From NCBI RefSeq assembly GCF_000157895.3, contig NC_022663.1:5022001-5086000 (forward strand): a stretch of DNA of 64,000 nt, written 5' to 3'. The position numbers were made by a program, and so were the translations under genes. Below the pieces are notes generated by a model that was not told where the DNA came from, did no database searches, and saw only the letters and a list, made by a program, of their open reading frames with translations. Origin of the DNA: Mycobacterium kansasii ATCC 12478 (GTDB taxonomy: Bacteria; Actinomycetota; Actinomycetes; Mycobacteriales; Mycobacteriaceae). This document shows, in pieces, positions 1 to 8,299 of the stretch (position 1 is its first letter; each line of letters begins with the position of its first letter).

Positions 1-2
1 TC

Positions 3-1070
3 GGCTCACGGGCGCTGATCGTCAGCGGCGCCACCCTGATGGCCGCCGGCCAGTTCGTTCTGGCGTTCACGGGGTCGTTGCCGACGGCCATCGCCGCGCG
101 TGCGGTTGTCGGCCTGGGCGACGCGGTGATCTTCATCTCCGTGCTGCGCCTGGTCTCATACTGGTTCGAGCCCAGGCGTGTCCCGCTCGTCACCCAGCTG
201 ACCTACATCTGCGGTCAGCTCGGGCAGGTGCTGTCGGCCGTGCCGTTCTTGGCGATACTGCTCGGCGACGGCTGGGCCACCGCATACACGTCGGCTGCCG
301 CGCTGGGCGTGATGTCGGCAGCACTTAGCCTGGCGCTGGTGCGCAACGCCCCGAAGGGCCATCCGGTGGCGTCCCAAAGCGCTACACTGCGCGACACGGT
401 GGCCGGCATCAAGACGGTATGGTCGCGCCCGGGCACCCGGCTGGGTTTTTTCACCCACATGACCACCCAGTTCCCGCTCACGGTGTTCACGTTGATGTGG
501 GGTGTGCCGTATCTGACCAAGGCCCAGGGGCTTTCGCCTCACCTCGCGGGTGCGTTGCTGACCGTATCGGTGGTCGCGGCGATCACCTCAGGGCTTGTCC
601 TGGGCATCCTGACCGGTCGCCACCCGCACCGGCGGTCCACCATGGCGCTGAGCATCATTGTCGCCAACGTCGTGGCCTGGACCGTCGTGCTGGCGTTGCC
701 GGGGCGCACTCCGCTGTGGTTGCTGGTCACGTTGATCGTCGTCGTCTCCGTCGGAGGACCGGCATCGATGATCGGACTGGACTTCGCGCGGACGTTCAAC
801 ACCAGTGCGACGCTGGGCACCGCAAAGGGCATCGTCAACATGGCCGGATTCTTTGCTGCCCTGCTGGTCATGCAGGCGATGGGAATGATCCTCGAGATCA
901 CCGACGACTACTCATTCGACTGGTTCCGGCTGGCCTGGACGGTGCAATATCCCGTCTGGGCGCTGGGCATCGTCGGTATCGTGGTCACGCGCCGTAAAGT
1001 GCGTCTACTCAAGCGAATTGCGGAACACGATATTGTGGCCGGCAGCACCGAGACAGTGGCGTCGGGCTAA
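3..1070 (+). CDS. MFS transporter, C-terminal part (5' end outside window)
   Basis: Open from the left edge of the window; the first in-window ATG (39) is internal, because the same frame reads back to base 3 as transporter-like hydrophobic sequence. About 355 residues are visible, with roughly nine hydrophobic segments separated by short Arg-rich loops, as expected of a 12-helix major facilitator. The sequence ends in a basic cytoplasmic tail. The substrate cannot be inferred. The next gene is convergent and ends 52 bp downstream. The family call is fair and the specific function is unknown. Confidence 0.75.
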   Translation, partial: GSRALIVSGATLMAAGQFVLAFTGSLPTAIAARAVVGLGDAVIFISVLRLVSYWFEPRRVPLVTQLTYICGQLGQVLSAVPFLAILLGDGWATAYTSAAALGVMSAALSLALVRNAPKGHPVASQSATLRDTVAGIKTVWSRPGTRLGFFTHMTTQFPLTVFTLMWGVPYLTKAQGLSPHLAGALLTVSVVAAITSGLVLGILTGRHPHRRSTMALSIIVANVVAWTVVLALPGRTPLWLLVTLIVVVSVGGPASMIGLDFARTFNTSATLGTAKGIVNMAGFFAALLVMQAMGMILEITDDYSFDWFRLAWTVQYPVWALGIVGIVVTRRKVRLLKRIAEHDIVAGSTETVASG

Positions 1071-1122
1071 CGCCGCCGTCGATGGCCGTTTGCGACCGAA
1101 ACCGATCGCGAAGCGCGGGAAT

Positions 1123-1866
1123 TCAAACGCTGCCGATGCGTTCGGTGCAGTAGGTCCTTTTCGGTTGTGTATACGTCAGGGCGCGTGTGCGTTTGGGACA
1201 AGCGGACGCGTCCGTGCTGCCGTCGATTCGTTTGACGACCCTGACGGTGCCGCTGGTGCAGCTTGTTTGGCGGACCGTCTTGTCGTCGTGCTCGGAGGCG
1301 TAGCACTGGCCCTGAAGTAGGTTGGCTGCAAAGCACATCCGTACGCCGTTGTGCTCCGCCGACAGGTAGCTGCTGTCGTTCCGCTTGCCGTCGGGACAAT
1401 CTCCTTTCGAGTCGGTGTTGGCGGCGTATTGGAGCACCGCGTCCGGATTCGAGCAACTGCTCGGGCGCCAATCGGGTTTGTCGGTCAGGATCGCGTTGGT
1501 CAGGCAGTCGCCGATCGCCAGGCGGCTGGAGTGTCGTACGGCATGGGCGAGGGTCCCGACCAGTGCCAGCGCGCCCACGACAAGCAGCACCATGCCGGCG
1601 ACGACGAAGCCGGTGCCGGCCGACTTCGGCGGTGTCGGCCGCGGCGGCATCGGATAACCGGGTGGGTATCCGCCGTAGCCCGGCTGACCGGCTGCCGGAT
1701 ATCCCGGCAGATAGCCCGGCGGCGGCGGGTAGCCCGGTGAGTACCCGATCGACGCTTGTTTACGTGCCGCCGAACGCTTCCGTATTCCGACGATCAGCAG
1801 GATCAGGCCCGTGACCGGCAACAAGAGCGAACCGACGATTGTCCCCGCCAACGCCGCGGCGTTCAT
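1123..1866 (-). CDS. Pro/Gly/Tyr-rich membrane protein with Cys-rich exported domain
   Basis: A 247-residue protein. Residues about 5-27 form one membrane segment, followed by a cytoplasmic-type GYPPP/PGYP-rich linker (about 40-80) and a second membrane segment (about 85-110). The C-terminal domain of about 135 residues contains eight cysteines (for example GDCLTN, SSCSNP, GDCPDG, RMCFAA, GQCYAS), consistent with disulfides outside the membrane. This layout resembles mycobacterial LppU/septum-formation-like proteins, but I do not assign the family firmly. The start is an ATG preceded by gggaggag. It is convergent with the MFS gene and 85 bp downstream of adhE on the same strand. Confidence 0.6.
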   Translation of the reverse strand: MNAAALAGTIVGSLLLPVTGLILLIVGIRKRSAARKQASIGYSPGYPPPPGYLPGYPAAGQPGYGGYPPGYPMPPRPTPPKSAGTGFVVAGMVLLVVGALALVGTLAHAVRHSSRLAIGDCLTNAILTDKPDWRPSSCSNPDAVLQYAANTDSKGDCPDGKRNDSSYLSAEHNGVRMCFAANLLQGQCYASEHDDKTVRQTSCTSGTVRVVKRIDGSTDASACPKRTRALTYTQPKRTYCTERIGSV

Positions 1867-1951
1867 GGTGCTCCTCCCGCGGGAAAGGACTGCTGGCCAG
1901 CATCATCATGCTCGACGCCGGTCGAGACGTCCGGGGAATCGCGGCATTCGG

Positions 1952-4585
1952 TTAGTTTCCGGGTGACTGCCCCAGGCCGCCGGCACCGTAGTAGCCCAGC
2001 CGAAGCAATGCGGTGATCTCGCTGACCAATGGCATCCGCGGGTTGGTGCGGTTGCTCAGATCCTCGAAGGCCGTCATCGCCAACGCCGGCAGCGCCGCGA
2101 GAAACGCCTCTTCGTCGACGCCGAACTCCCGCAGCGACCGCGGCATCTTCAGCCGGTCCAGCAGGTCGTCGACCCCTTGGAACAACCGGCGGCGGCACTC
2201 GTCGGGCTCGTGGCCGCCGAAGATCAGCTGGCCCAGCTGCGCGTACTTGTCCGGGGCGATATAGGCCGAATATCCGGGTGCCGGCATGAATTTGGTCGGC
2301 AGACTTGCGTTGTAGCGCAACACATGGGGCAGGAAAATTCCGTTCGCGCGGCCGTGCGAGATCCCGAATTTCGCGCCGACGGCATGGGCGAGCGCGTGGT
2401 TCGTGCCGACGAATGCGTTCGAAAACGCAAGTCCGGCAAGGGTTGCCGCATTGGACATGGCGGTGCGCGCGGACAGGTCGTCGGGATGCTCATAGGCTCG
2501 CGGCAACGCGTCGAAGATCAGCCGCGCCGCCTGGGCGCACAACGCATCGGTATAAGGCGAGGCGAAAATCGAAACACCCGCCTCCAGCGCGTGGGTCAGC
2601 GCGTCGATGCCGGTGTCGGCGGTCAGTTGCTGCGGCATCGACGAGGTCAAAACCGGGTCGACGATCGCCAGATCGGGCACCAGGCTGTAGTCGACCAGCG
2701 TTTCCTTCTTGCCGCGCACCGTCAACACTGCCGCCGGCGACACTTCCGAACCGGTGCCCGATGTCGTTGGGACAGCGACCAATTGGATGCGATGACGGTC
2801 GACCGGGTAGTCGGCTACCCGCTTGCGGGGGTCGAGGAACGGCATCGTCAGCTCGTCGAGGCTCTTCTCCGGGTGTTCGTAGAACAGCCGGATCGCCTTG
2901 CCGGCGTCGAGCACCGAGCCGCCGCCGACGGCGATTAAAAGATCAGGTTGCACCCGCTGCAGCAGCGCGACACCGCGGCGGATGGTCGACTCGTCGGGCT
3001 CCGGGGTGACCTCGGCGAACACCTGCACGTGGTTGGTGCGCAACTTGGAGCGCAGCGTGTCGATCACGCCGCGCTCCTCGGTCAGGGCATCGGTCACCAA
3101 GACGACGGTTTCGCTGTCCAGCTCGCGCAGATTGTCCAACGCGCCTTCGTTGAAGTAGGTGTTGGACGGGACGCGGAACCACTGCGGCGGGGTGCGGCGG
3201 CGCGAGACGGTCTTGATGTTGAGCAGTTGTCGGTAGTTGACGTTCTCGGTGGTGCTCGACCCGCCCCAGGTACCGCATCCCAACGAGAACGTGGGCGTCA
3301 GGTTGTTGTAGACGCCGCCGAGCGCCCCGACCGAGGTGGGTGCGTTGACCAGGATGCGGCCGGTGCGAACCGCCAAACCGTATGCCTGGATCACCTTTTC
3401 GTCATTGGCGTAAACCGCCGACGTGTGGCCCAGACCGCCGTGCTCGGTGACCAGGACGGCGATGTCGATGGCGTGCTGCACGCTGCGCGCGCGCACCACT
3501 CCGAGCACGGGCATCAGCTTTTCCTGCACCAACGGATGCCCGGCGAGTTCGTCGAGATCGGCCGGCAGCGCCGCCAGCAGCACCTTCACCGTCGGTGACA
3601 CGCTGAACCCGGCCCGTGCGGCCAATTCCGACGCCTTCTGTCCGACCGCCGCCAGCGAGATCTTGTCGCCGCAGCCGAACGCGAACTCGGCCACCGCCTT
3701 GGCCTGCTCGGGGGTGAGCAGCTGGGCGCCCATCCGCTCGAACTCGGCGATCACCTCGTCGTAGATCTCGTCGTCGATGACGCAGGTCTGCTCGGCCGGG
3801 CAGATGACCGAGGAGTCAAAGGTTTTCGAGATCAGGATGTCGACGACGGCGCCCTTGAGGTCCGCCGTCTTGTGGATGTAGATGGGCGCGTTGCCGGGCC
3901 CGACCGACAGGCCCGGCTTTCCGGCCGCATTCGCCAGAGCGACGATCTTCGGGCCACCGGTCACCCAGATGAAATCGACCTGCGGGTGTTTGAACAGGTA
4001 GTGCGTCACTTCGTGGGCGGCGTCGGGAATGACCTGCAGCGCCCCCGGCGGCATCCCCGCCGCCTCGGCCGCCGTGCGAAGGACTGCCAGGCTGCGTTCA
4101 CACGAACGCACCGCATACGGCGACGGCCGGAACAGGATGGCGTTGCGGGTTTTGGCGGCCACGATCGCCTTGAACAGCACCGTCGAGGTCGGGTTGGTCA
4201 CCGGCGTGATGGCCAGCACCACCCCGATGGGCTCGGCCACGTAGGCGATGTTGTGCTCGACGTCCTCGTCGATGACCCCCACCGATTTCTTGTCACGCAG
4301 GTAGTCGTGCAGGAACTCGGTCGCCACGTAGTTCTTGACCACCTTGTCCTCGAAGACGCCGAACCCGGTCTCCTCGATCGCCACGCCGGCCAGTTCCCCC
4401 GCCGCCCGAACTCCGGCGCGCACCATCGCCTCGACGATCGCATCGACCTGCTGCTGGTCGAGCGTGCGGAATGCTCGGGCCGCCTGCGCTGCCGTGGCGA
4501 CGATGGCGTCGACCTCGCGTCTGCGGTGCTCGTCGACCGCGGGTGCGTCAACGGGGGCGGCTTTTTCGGTGTGCGTAGTGGTCAT
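1952..4585 (-). CDS. adhE: Bifunctional acetaldehyde-CoA/alcohol dehydrogenase AdhE
   Basis: An 877-residue protein, close to the usual 870-890 for AdhE. Residues 1 to about 440 are a CoA-acylating aldehyde dehydrogenase domain with the candidate nucleophile Cys262 in SVICPAEQTC. The remainder is an iron-dependent alcohol dehydrogenase with the nucleotide loop GGGSVLDAGKAI and the metal-ligand His region NHALAHAVGAKFGISHGRAN. The two domains together reduce acetyl-CoA to ethanol via acetaldehyde, re-oxidising two NADH. The C-terminus ends about 25 residues after the last Fe-ADH helix, so both domains appear complete. It is divergent from the cyclase gene at 4703. AdhE is typical of fermentative metabolism and, as far as I recall, is absent from M. 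tuberculosis. Confidence 0.93.
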   Translation of the reverse strand: MTTTHTEKAAPVDAPAVDEHRRREVDAIVATAAQAARAFRTLDQQQVDAIVEAMVRAGVRAAGELAGVAIEETGFGVFEDKVVKNYVATEFLHDYLRDKKSVGVIDEDVEHNIAYVAEPIGVVLAITPVTNPTSTVLFKAIVAAKTRNAILFRPSPYAVRSCERSLAVLRTAAEAAGMPPGALQVIPDAAHEVTHYLFKHPQVDFIWVTGGPKIVALANAAGKPGLSVGPGNAPIYIHKTADLKGAVVDILISKTFDSSVICPAEQTCVIDDEIYDEVIAEFERMGAQLLTPEQAKAVAEFAFGCGDKISLAAVGQKASELAARAGFSVSPTVKVLLAALPADLDELAGHPLVQEKLMPVLGVVRARSVQHAIDIAVLVTEHGGLGHTSAVYANDEKVIQAYGLAVRTGRILVNAPTSVGALGGVYNNLTPTFSLGCGTWGGSSTTENVNYRQLLNIKTVSRRRTPPQWFRVPSNTYFNEGALDNLRELDSETVVLVTDALTEERGVIDTLRSKLRTNHVQVFAEVTPEPDESTIRRGVALLQRVQPDLLIAVGGGSVLDAGKAIRLFYEHPEKSLDELTMPFLDPRKRVADYPVDRHRIQLVAVPTTSGTGSEVSPAAVLTVRGKKETLVDYSLVPDLAIVDPVLTSSMPQQLTADTGIDALTHALEAGVSIFASPYTDALCAQAARLIFDALPRAYEHPDDLSARTAMSNAATLAGLAFSNAFVGTNHALAHAVGAKFGISHGRANGIFLPHVLRYNASLPTKFMPAPGYSAYIAPDKYAQLGQLIFGGHEPDECRRRLFQGVDDLLDRLKMPRSLREFGVDEEAFLAALPALAMTAFEDLSNRTNPRMPLVSEITALLRLGYYGAGGLGQSPGN

Positions 4586-4690
4586 GGTCGGATCCTTGAT
4601 TCGGTGAAGGGGACCGCGGGTCTCCCCAATGACCCGATGCTAGGGGTCTGCGGTGGGGCGCAACGAGGGTCGGAAGGCCCCAGGTTGTTG

Positions 4691-4696
4691 TACGTT
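4691..4696 (+). promoter_or_regulatory. -10 box TACGTT of a probable leaderless promoter
   Basis: TACGTT matches the mycobacterial TANNNT -10 consensus and ends 6 nt before the GTG at 4703, so transcription would begin at or next to the start codon. No Shine-Dalgarno sequence is present. Confidence 0.55.
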
Positions 4697-4702
4697 GACG
4701 CG

Positions 4703-5827
4703 GTGTCAGTAGAGCCGGACAACAACGACGTCGAGTCGTTGGGGTTGCTCGATCACCTCGACGGCCGGGCGCGTCAGGAGCGTGCCGAGCTCATTAACTG
4801 GCTGTTGGATCGTGGGTTCGACGTCGACCAGATCCGCGACGCGTTCATTCCGATGCTATTGCCCGCCAATCGCGCGATCGGCGACGACGGAACCACGGTG
4901 TCGGCCCGCGAGATTTCGGAGTCCAGTGGCGTCAGCCTCGAGCTGCTGCAACGCCTGCACCGCGCGGCCGGGCTGGTTCGGGTCTACGACCCCGATTCAC
5001 CGCTGCGGTCCCGCGCCGACGCTGAGGCGGTGCTCAATGCCGCGCGGCTGGTCGACCTGGGCTTGGATCCGGCACGGGTCGGATTGGTCGTGCGACTTCT
5101 GGTCGAGGGCCTCACCGGCCCGGCGGTGGCGCTGCGCCGCGCGGCCCTGCAGGCATCGCTGAGCCCGGGCGCCACCGAACTCGAGCTGGCGAAGGCCTTC
5201 GAACACCTGGCGCGACAGGCCGAGCCGCTGCTTGGCCCGATGGTCGACGACTTGTTGCGGCTGGTGCTTCGACATTCGTTCGAGACCGAGGCGATCAACG
5301 TGGCCGAGCGCGCCGCCGGCACCTTGCCGGGTGCGCGGGACGTGGCCGTTGCCTTCGCCGATCTCGTCGGGTTCACGCGGCTGGGGGAGCAGCTGCCGCC
5401 GGACGACCTGGGACTGATCGCCTTTCGGCTCAGCGATCTGGCTCACGATGTCACGACGAGTCCGGTGCAGTTCGTCAAGACGATCGGCGACGCGGTGATG
5501 CTGGTCTGCGCCGAACCGCCGCAACTGCTGACCACGGTCCTGGACCTGGTCGAGGCGGCGGCCGCCGAGAAAATCCTGCGGCTGCGGGTGGGATTCGCGT
5601 TCGGACGCGCCATCAGCCGTTCCGGAGACTGGTACGGCAGCCCGGTCAACATGGCCAGCCGGATCACCCACGCGGCGCCTTCGGGCGCGGTGTGGCTGAC
5701 CGAGGCCGCACGCGAGGCGATCGGCGACGCGCCGGGCCTCGAGTGGTCGTTCGTCGGCGCACGCCATCTCCGCGGGATTCACGGCGAGGTTCGGCTGTAC
5801 GCCGTCCGGCGGGCCGCGACGGGGTGA
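4703..5827 (+). CDS. Class III adenylyl cyclase with N-terminal regulatory domain (Rv1264-like)
   Basis: A 374-residue protein. The N-terminal ~190 residues (RAELINWLLDRG, VSAREISE, LELLQRLHRAAGL) match the autoinhibitory domain of the pH-responsive M. tuberculosis cyclase Rv1264 as I remember it. The C-terminal class III catalytic domain keeps the first metal Asp in VAFADLVGFT, the Lys and second metal Asp in FVKTIGDAVM, and the purine/transition-state region GDWYGSPVNMASR. It should therefore make cAMP from ATP in the cytosol. The open frame continues upstream, but homology begins only at the GTG at 4703, which sits directly behind a TANNNT box. A cNMP-binding protein is encoded at 11372. 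Confidence 0.88.
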   Translation: MSVEPDNNDVESLGLLDHLDGRARQERAELINWLLDRGFDVDQIRDAFIPMLLPANRAIGDDGTTVSAREISESSGVSLELLQRLHRAAGLVRVYDPDSPLRSRADAEAVLNAARLVDLGLDPARVGLVVRLLVEGLTGPAVALRRAALQASLSPGATELELAKAFEHLARQAEPLLGPMVDDLLRLVLRHSFETEAINVAERAAGTLPGARDVAVAFADLVGFTRLGEQLPPDDLGLIAFRLSDLAHDVTTSPVQFVKTIGDAVMLVCAEPPQLLTTVLDLVEAAAAEKILRLRVGFAFGRAISRSGDWYGSPVNMASRITHAAPSGAVWLTEAAREAIGDAPGLEWSFVGARHLRGIHGEVRLYAVRRAATG

Positions 5828-5846
5828 TCCGCTTTCACCACCGGTG

Positions 5847-6677
5847 TCAGGAGTCGAGATCGGTTCCGGCGCTGAGCTGTTCCCAGGTGGCGATCTCGTT
5901 GGCCCGCTGCTCGGCGATGTAGCGGTACAGGGCCAAGGCGTCGGGTCCCAAAAGCAAAAACCCCGGCGGTTCCGGTGATTCGACGGCCGTGATGATTGCC
6001 GCCGCGGCCTTGGCGGGGTCGCCCTGTTGGTTGCCGTGCATGGTGTCGTTTTCGATGCGGCGCTGCCCGGCGGTGGCGGCGTAGTCGTCGATAACTGTGG
6101 TCGACTGGGTCAGCGATCGGCCGGCGAAGTCGGTGCGAAATGCCCCGGGTTCGACGACGATGACCGAAATACCAAGGGGCGCAACCTCACCGCGCAGCGC
6201 CCCACTCATGCCCTCGAGGGCGGCCTTCGCCGCGGAGTAGTAGCCGGAGGCCACCGGGGTCAGCTGAACGGTGATCGAGGAGATGTTCACGATCGAGCCG
6301 GAGCGGCGAGCCCGCATGCCAGGTAGTACGGCCTTGATCATCGCGACACTGCCGAAGAAATGCGTCTCGAACAGGGCGCGGATGTCGGCGTCGTCGCCCT
6401 CTTCGACCGCGGAGCGGTATCCGTAGCCGGCGTTGTTGACCAGCACGTCGACACCGCCGAACCGCTTTTCGGCCACGCGCACCGCGGAGGTGACCTGGTC
6501 GGGTTTGGTGACGTCGAGGTCCGCGGCCAGCACGCGGTCGGGCGTTGCGTCGGCCAGCTCGGCGACCGTGGTGACGTCACGTGCGGTGACGACGACGTTG
6601 TGGCCGGTGTCGATAGCGGCTTCGGCGAGCGCACGCCCGAGCCCGCTCGAGCAGCCGGTGATGAGCCATGTGGACAT
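5847..6677 (-). CDS. Short-chain dehydrogenase/reductase
   Basis: A 276-residue classical SDR. It has the Rossmann motif TGCSSGLG near residue 7, NNAGYGY, a catalytic Ser in VNISSI, and YYSAAK as the YxxxK motif. It should use NAD(P)(H), probably NADP given the TGxxxGxG context, but the substrate is unknown. I start it at MSTWLITG (6677) because aaaggagac lies 9 nt upstream; the open frame extends 13 codons further without a ribosome site. It is convergent with the cyclase gene, which ends 19 bp away, and lies on the same strand downstream of the FAD enzyme. Confidence 0.85.
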   Translation of the reverse strand: MSTWLITGCSSGLGRALAEAAIDTGHNVVVTARDVTTVAELADATPDRVLAADLDVTKPDQVTSAVRVAEKRFGGVDVLVNNAGYGYRSAVEEGDDADIRALFETHFFGSVAMIKAVLPGMRARRSGSIVNISSITVQLTPVASGYYSAAKAALEGMSGALRGEVAPLGISVIVVEPGAFRTDFAGRSLTQSTTVIDDYAATAGQRRIENDTMHGNQQGDPAKAAAAIITAVESPEPPGFLLLGPDALALYRYIAEQRANEIATWEQLSAGTDLDS

Positions 6678-6835
6678 GGAGAATGTCTCCTTTCGGTCGA
6701 GACAACCTTGGCACAACGCGGCAGGCCGTCGGCGGCCTCGGCAGGTATTCCGCCGAGCGTGAGGCTGTTGCGAATTTTCGTGCGAAATCTCGCAGCGGTT
6801 ACACGTTCGACGCTGCGCCGCCGGCGCAGCCTGCG

Positions 6836-8194
6836 CTAGCGGGCTCCCGCAAGATCGTCAATGACCGTCTCGGCCGCCTTCTTACCGGTTGCCAGCGCGC
6901 CCTCGGTGCACGCGATCGGAAACAGGTACTCGCCCGCCAGGTACAAACCGCTGACATCGTGCAGGTGATTGTCGAGCAGGTCCTGAATTGCCACGAACTG
7001 CCCGGGGGATTGCAGGTTGATGGCGCGATCCCAGCGGAAAACCTTGGTGATTTTCGGCTCGTCGGGGAAGGCGGGGCATATCTTCTGCACCTCGGAGATC
7101 ACCAGCCGGCGGCGTTCCTCCTCGCTCAATTCGGCGAGCTTTTCATCCTCCCAGCCACGAGTGGGGACAATGACCACCGGCTTATCCCTCGAGTTGCTGC
7201 CCAGAGAGGCAAAATCGAGGACCGTCTGCTCGCCGGCAGGGATCATGACGACGTAGAAAGGCGTGTCTTGCTGCTCGACGAGCGGTTTGTCCAGACCGAA
7301 CTGATAGTAGTAGGTGGAGCTGTATTTGCACGTGGCAAGGGCGTTGTGCATCGCCTCGGGAAGATCGGGGATCAACTGCCGTGCGACCACGGCGTCGACG
7401 GCGCAGACCACCCGCTGCGACTCGACAAAGCCGTCCTGCGTTTCCACGCCCAGCACCCTGCTGTCCTCGATGACCACCTTGGTCACCGGGGTATTGAGAC
7501 GGACGCAATCGCGCACCCGCTCGTACAACCCGGCGGTGATGCTTCCCAGGCCGCCCTCCATCGATCGCATCCCCTTCATCAAGGAGAAGAGCAGAATCGG
7601 ATGGACGACCGAAATATCCTTCGGGCGCGCCAGGATCATGGTCGACAAGAACGGGTGAAACACCCATTCCAGGGCCTCTCGCCCGCCGTGTGCCAGCACG
7701 AAATCTTCGGCGCTGGTATTGGAGATCTCGGCCAAGGCGCCGAACTCTTGATTCTCGGTGTCCACCAAGTTCATGTACCGGCGCAGCGCGACGAACGCCT
7801 TCAGGGTCTGGGGATACGTTTTCCAGGGAATCCCGGTAAAGAAAAATTTCACGTTCTCGGGCAGCGTCTTGATGGTTTCCCGGAAATTGCCTCCGACGAA
7901 CAACGTGCGCACTTTGCCATTACGGACAAACCCGTAACGCTGCTTTTGGATGGAATATATCCGGTCCAACAGACCGAGTTCCGCCAGGTATTCGAAAGTG
8001 GTGGCCCATTGCGGTTCGGTGCTGCCCGCGCCGGCCACAAATTCGTACCCGTCTTCGGCGACGGTCCGGCAACGCCCGCCCACCACATCGCTCGCCTCGA
8101 AGGTGATGACCTCGACACCGTGTTTACGCAGCGTGTACGTGGCGGAAAGACCGGCACAGCCGGCCCCGATCACGACAATCCTGTTGGTGGGCAT
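6836..8194 (-). CDS. FAD-dependent amine-oxidase/protoporphyrinogen-oxidase-like oxidoreductase
   Basis: A 452-residue flavoprotein. The N-terminal dinucleotide motif VVIGAGCAGLSATYTLRKHG is followed by an acidic ribose-binding residue (TFEASD) and the VVGGRCRTV motif of the amine oxidase/phytoene desaturase superfamily. A C-terminal FAD-binding segment (VSGLYLAGEY) is also present. The substrate is not predictable. Start MPTNRIVVIG at 8194 is preceded by aaggagaag at good spacing; a 14-codon upstream extension is not supported. It is divergent from fadD, with about 105 bp between. Confidence 0.82.
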   Translation of the reverse strand: MPTNRIVVIGAGCAGLSATYTLRKHGVEVITFEASDVVGGRCRTVAEDGYEFVAGAGSTEPQWATTFEYLAELGLLDRIYSIQKQRYGFVRNGKVRTLFVGGNFRETIKTLPENVKFFFTGIPWKTYPQTLKAFVALRRYMNLVDTENQEFGALAEISNTSAEDFVLAHGGREALEWVFHPFLSTMILARPKDISVVHPILLFSLMKGMRSMEGGLGSITAGLYERVRDCVRLNTPVTKVVIEDSRVLGVETQDGFVESQRVVCAVDAVVARQLIPDLPEAMHNALATCKYSSTYYYQFGLDKPLVEQQDTPFYVVMIPAGEQTVLDFASLGSNSRDKPVVIVPTRGWEDEKLAELSEEERRRLVISEVQKICPAFPDEPKITKVFRWDRAINLQSPGQFVAIQDLLDNHLHDVSGLYLAGEYLFPIACTEGALATGKKAAETVIDDLAGAR

Positions 8195-8287
8195 GTCTTC
8201 TCCTTCGAGTCCCGTTGGCACCACGGAGCGCGGCATGCATACCGAGCTTTCCAGGGAAATCCGGCCCGGTCGCGCCCGGCCCGGCGT

Positions 8288-8293
8288 TAGCTT
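8288..8293 (+). promoter_or_regulatory. -10 box TAGCTT, leaderless promoter of fadD
   Basis: TAGCTT (TANNNT) ends 6 nt before the ATG at 8300, the same spacing as at 4691 and 9951. No ribosome binding site precedes the gene. Confidence 0.55.
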
Positions 8294-8299
8294 GGTGCC

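Noticed and set aside
2177..3598. Open frames of 200-250 codons antisense to adhE
   Set aside because: Arg/Gln/Gly-rich composition, no recognisable domain; high-GC shadows of a clear AdhE gene.
3872..4702. N-terminal extension of the adenylyl cyclase frame
   Set aside because: It runs antisense through adhE and lacks homology; the GTG at 4703 behind TACGTT explains the start.
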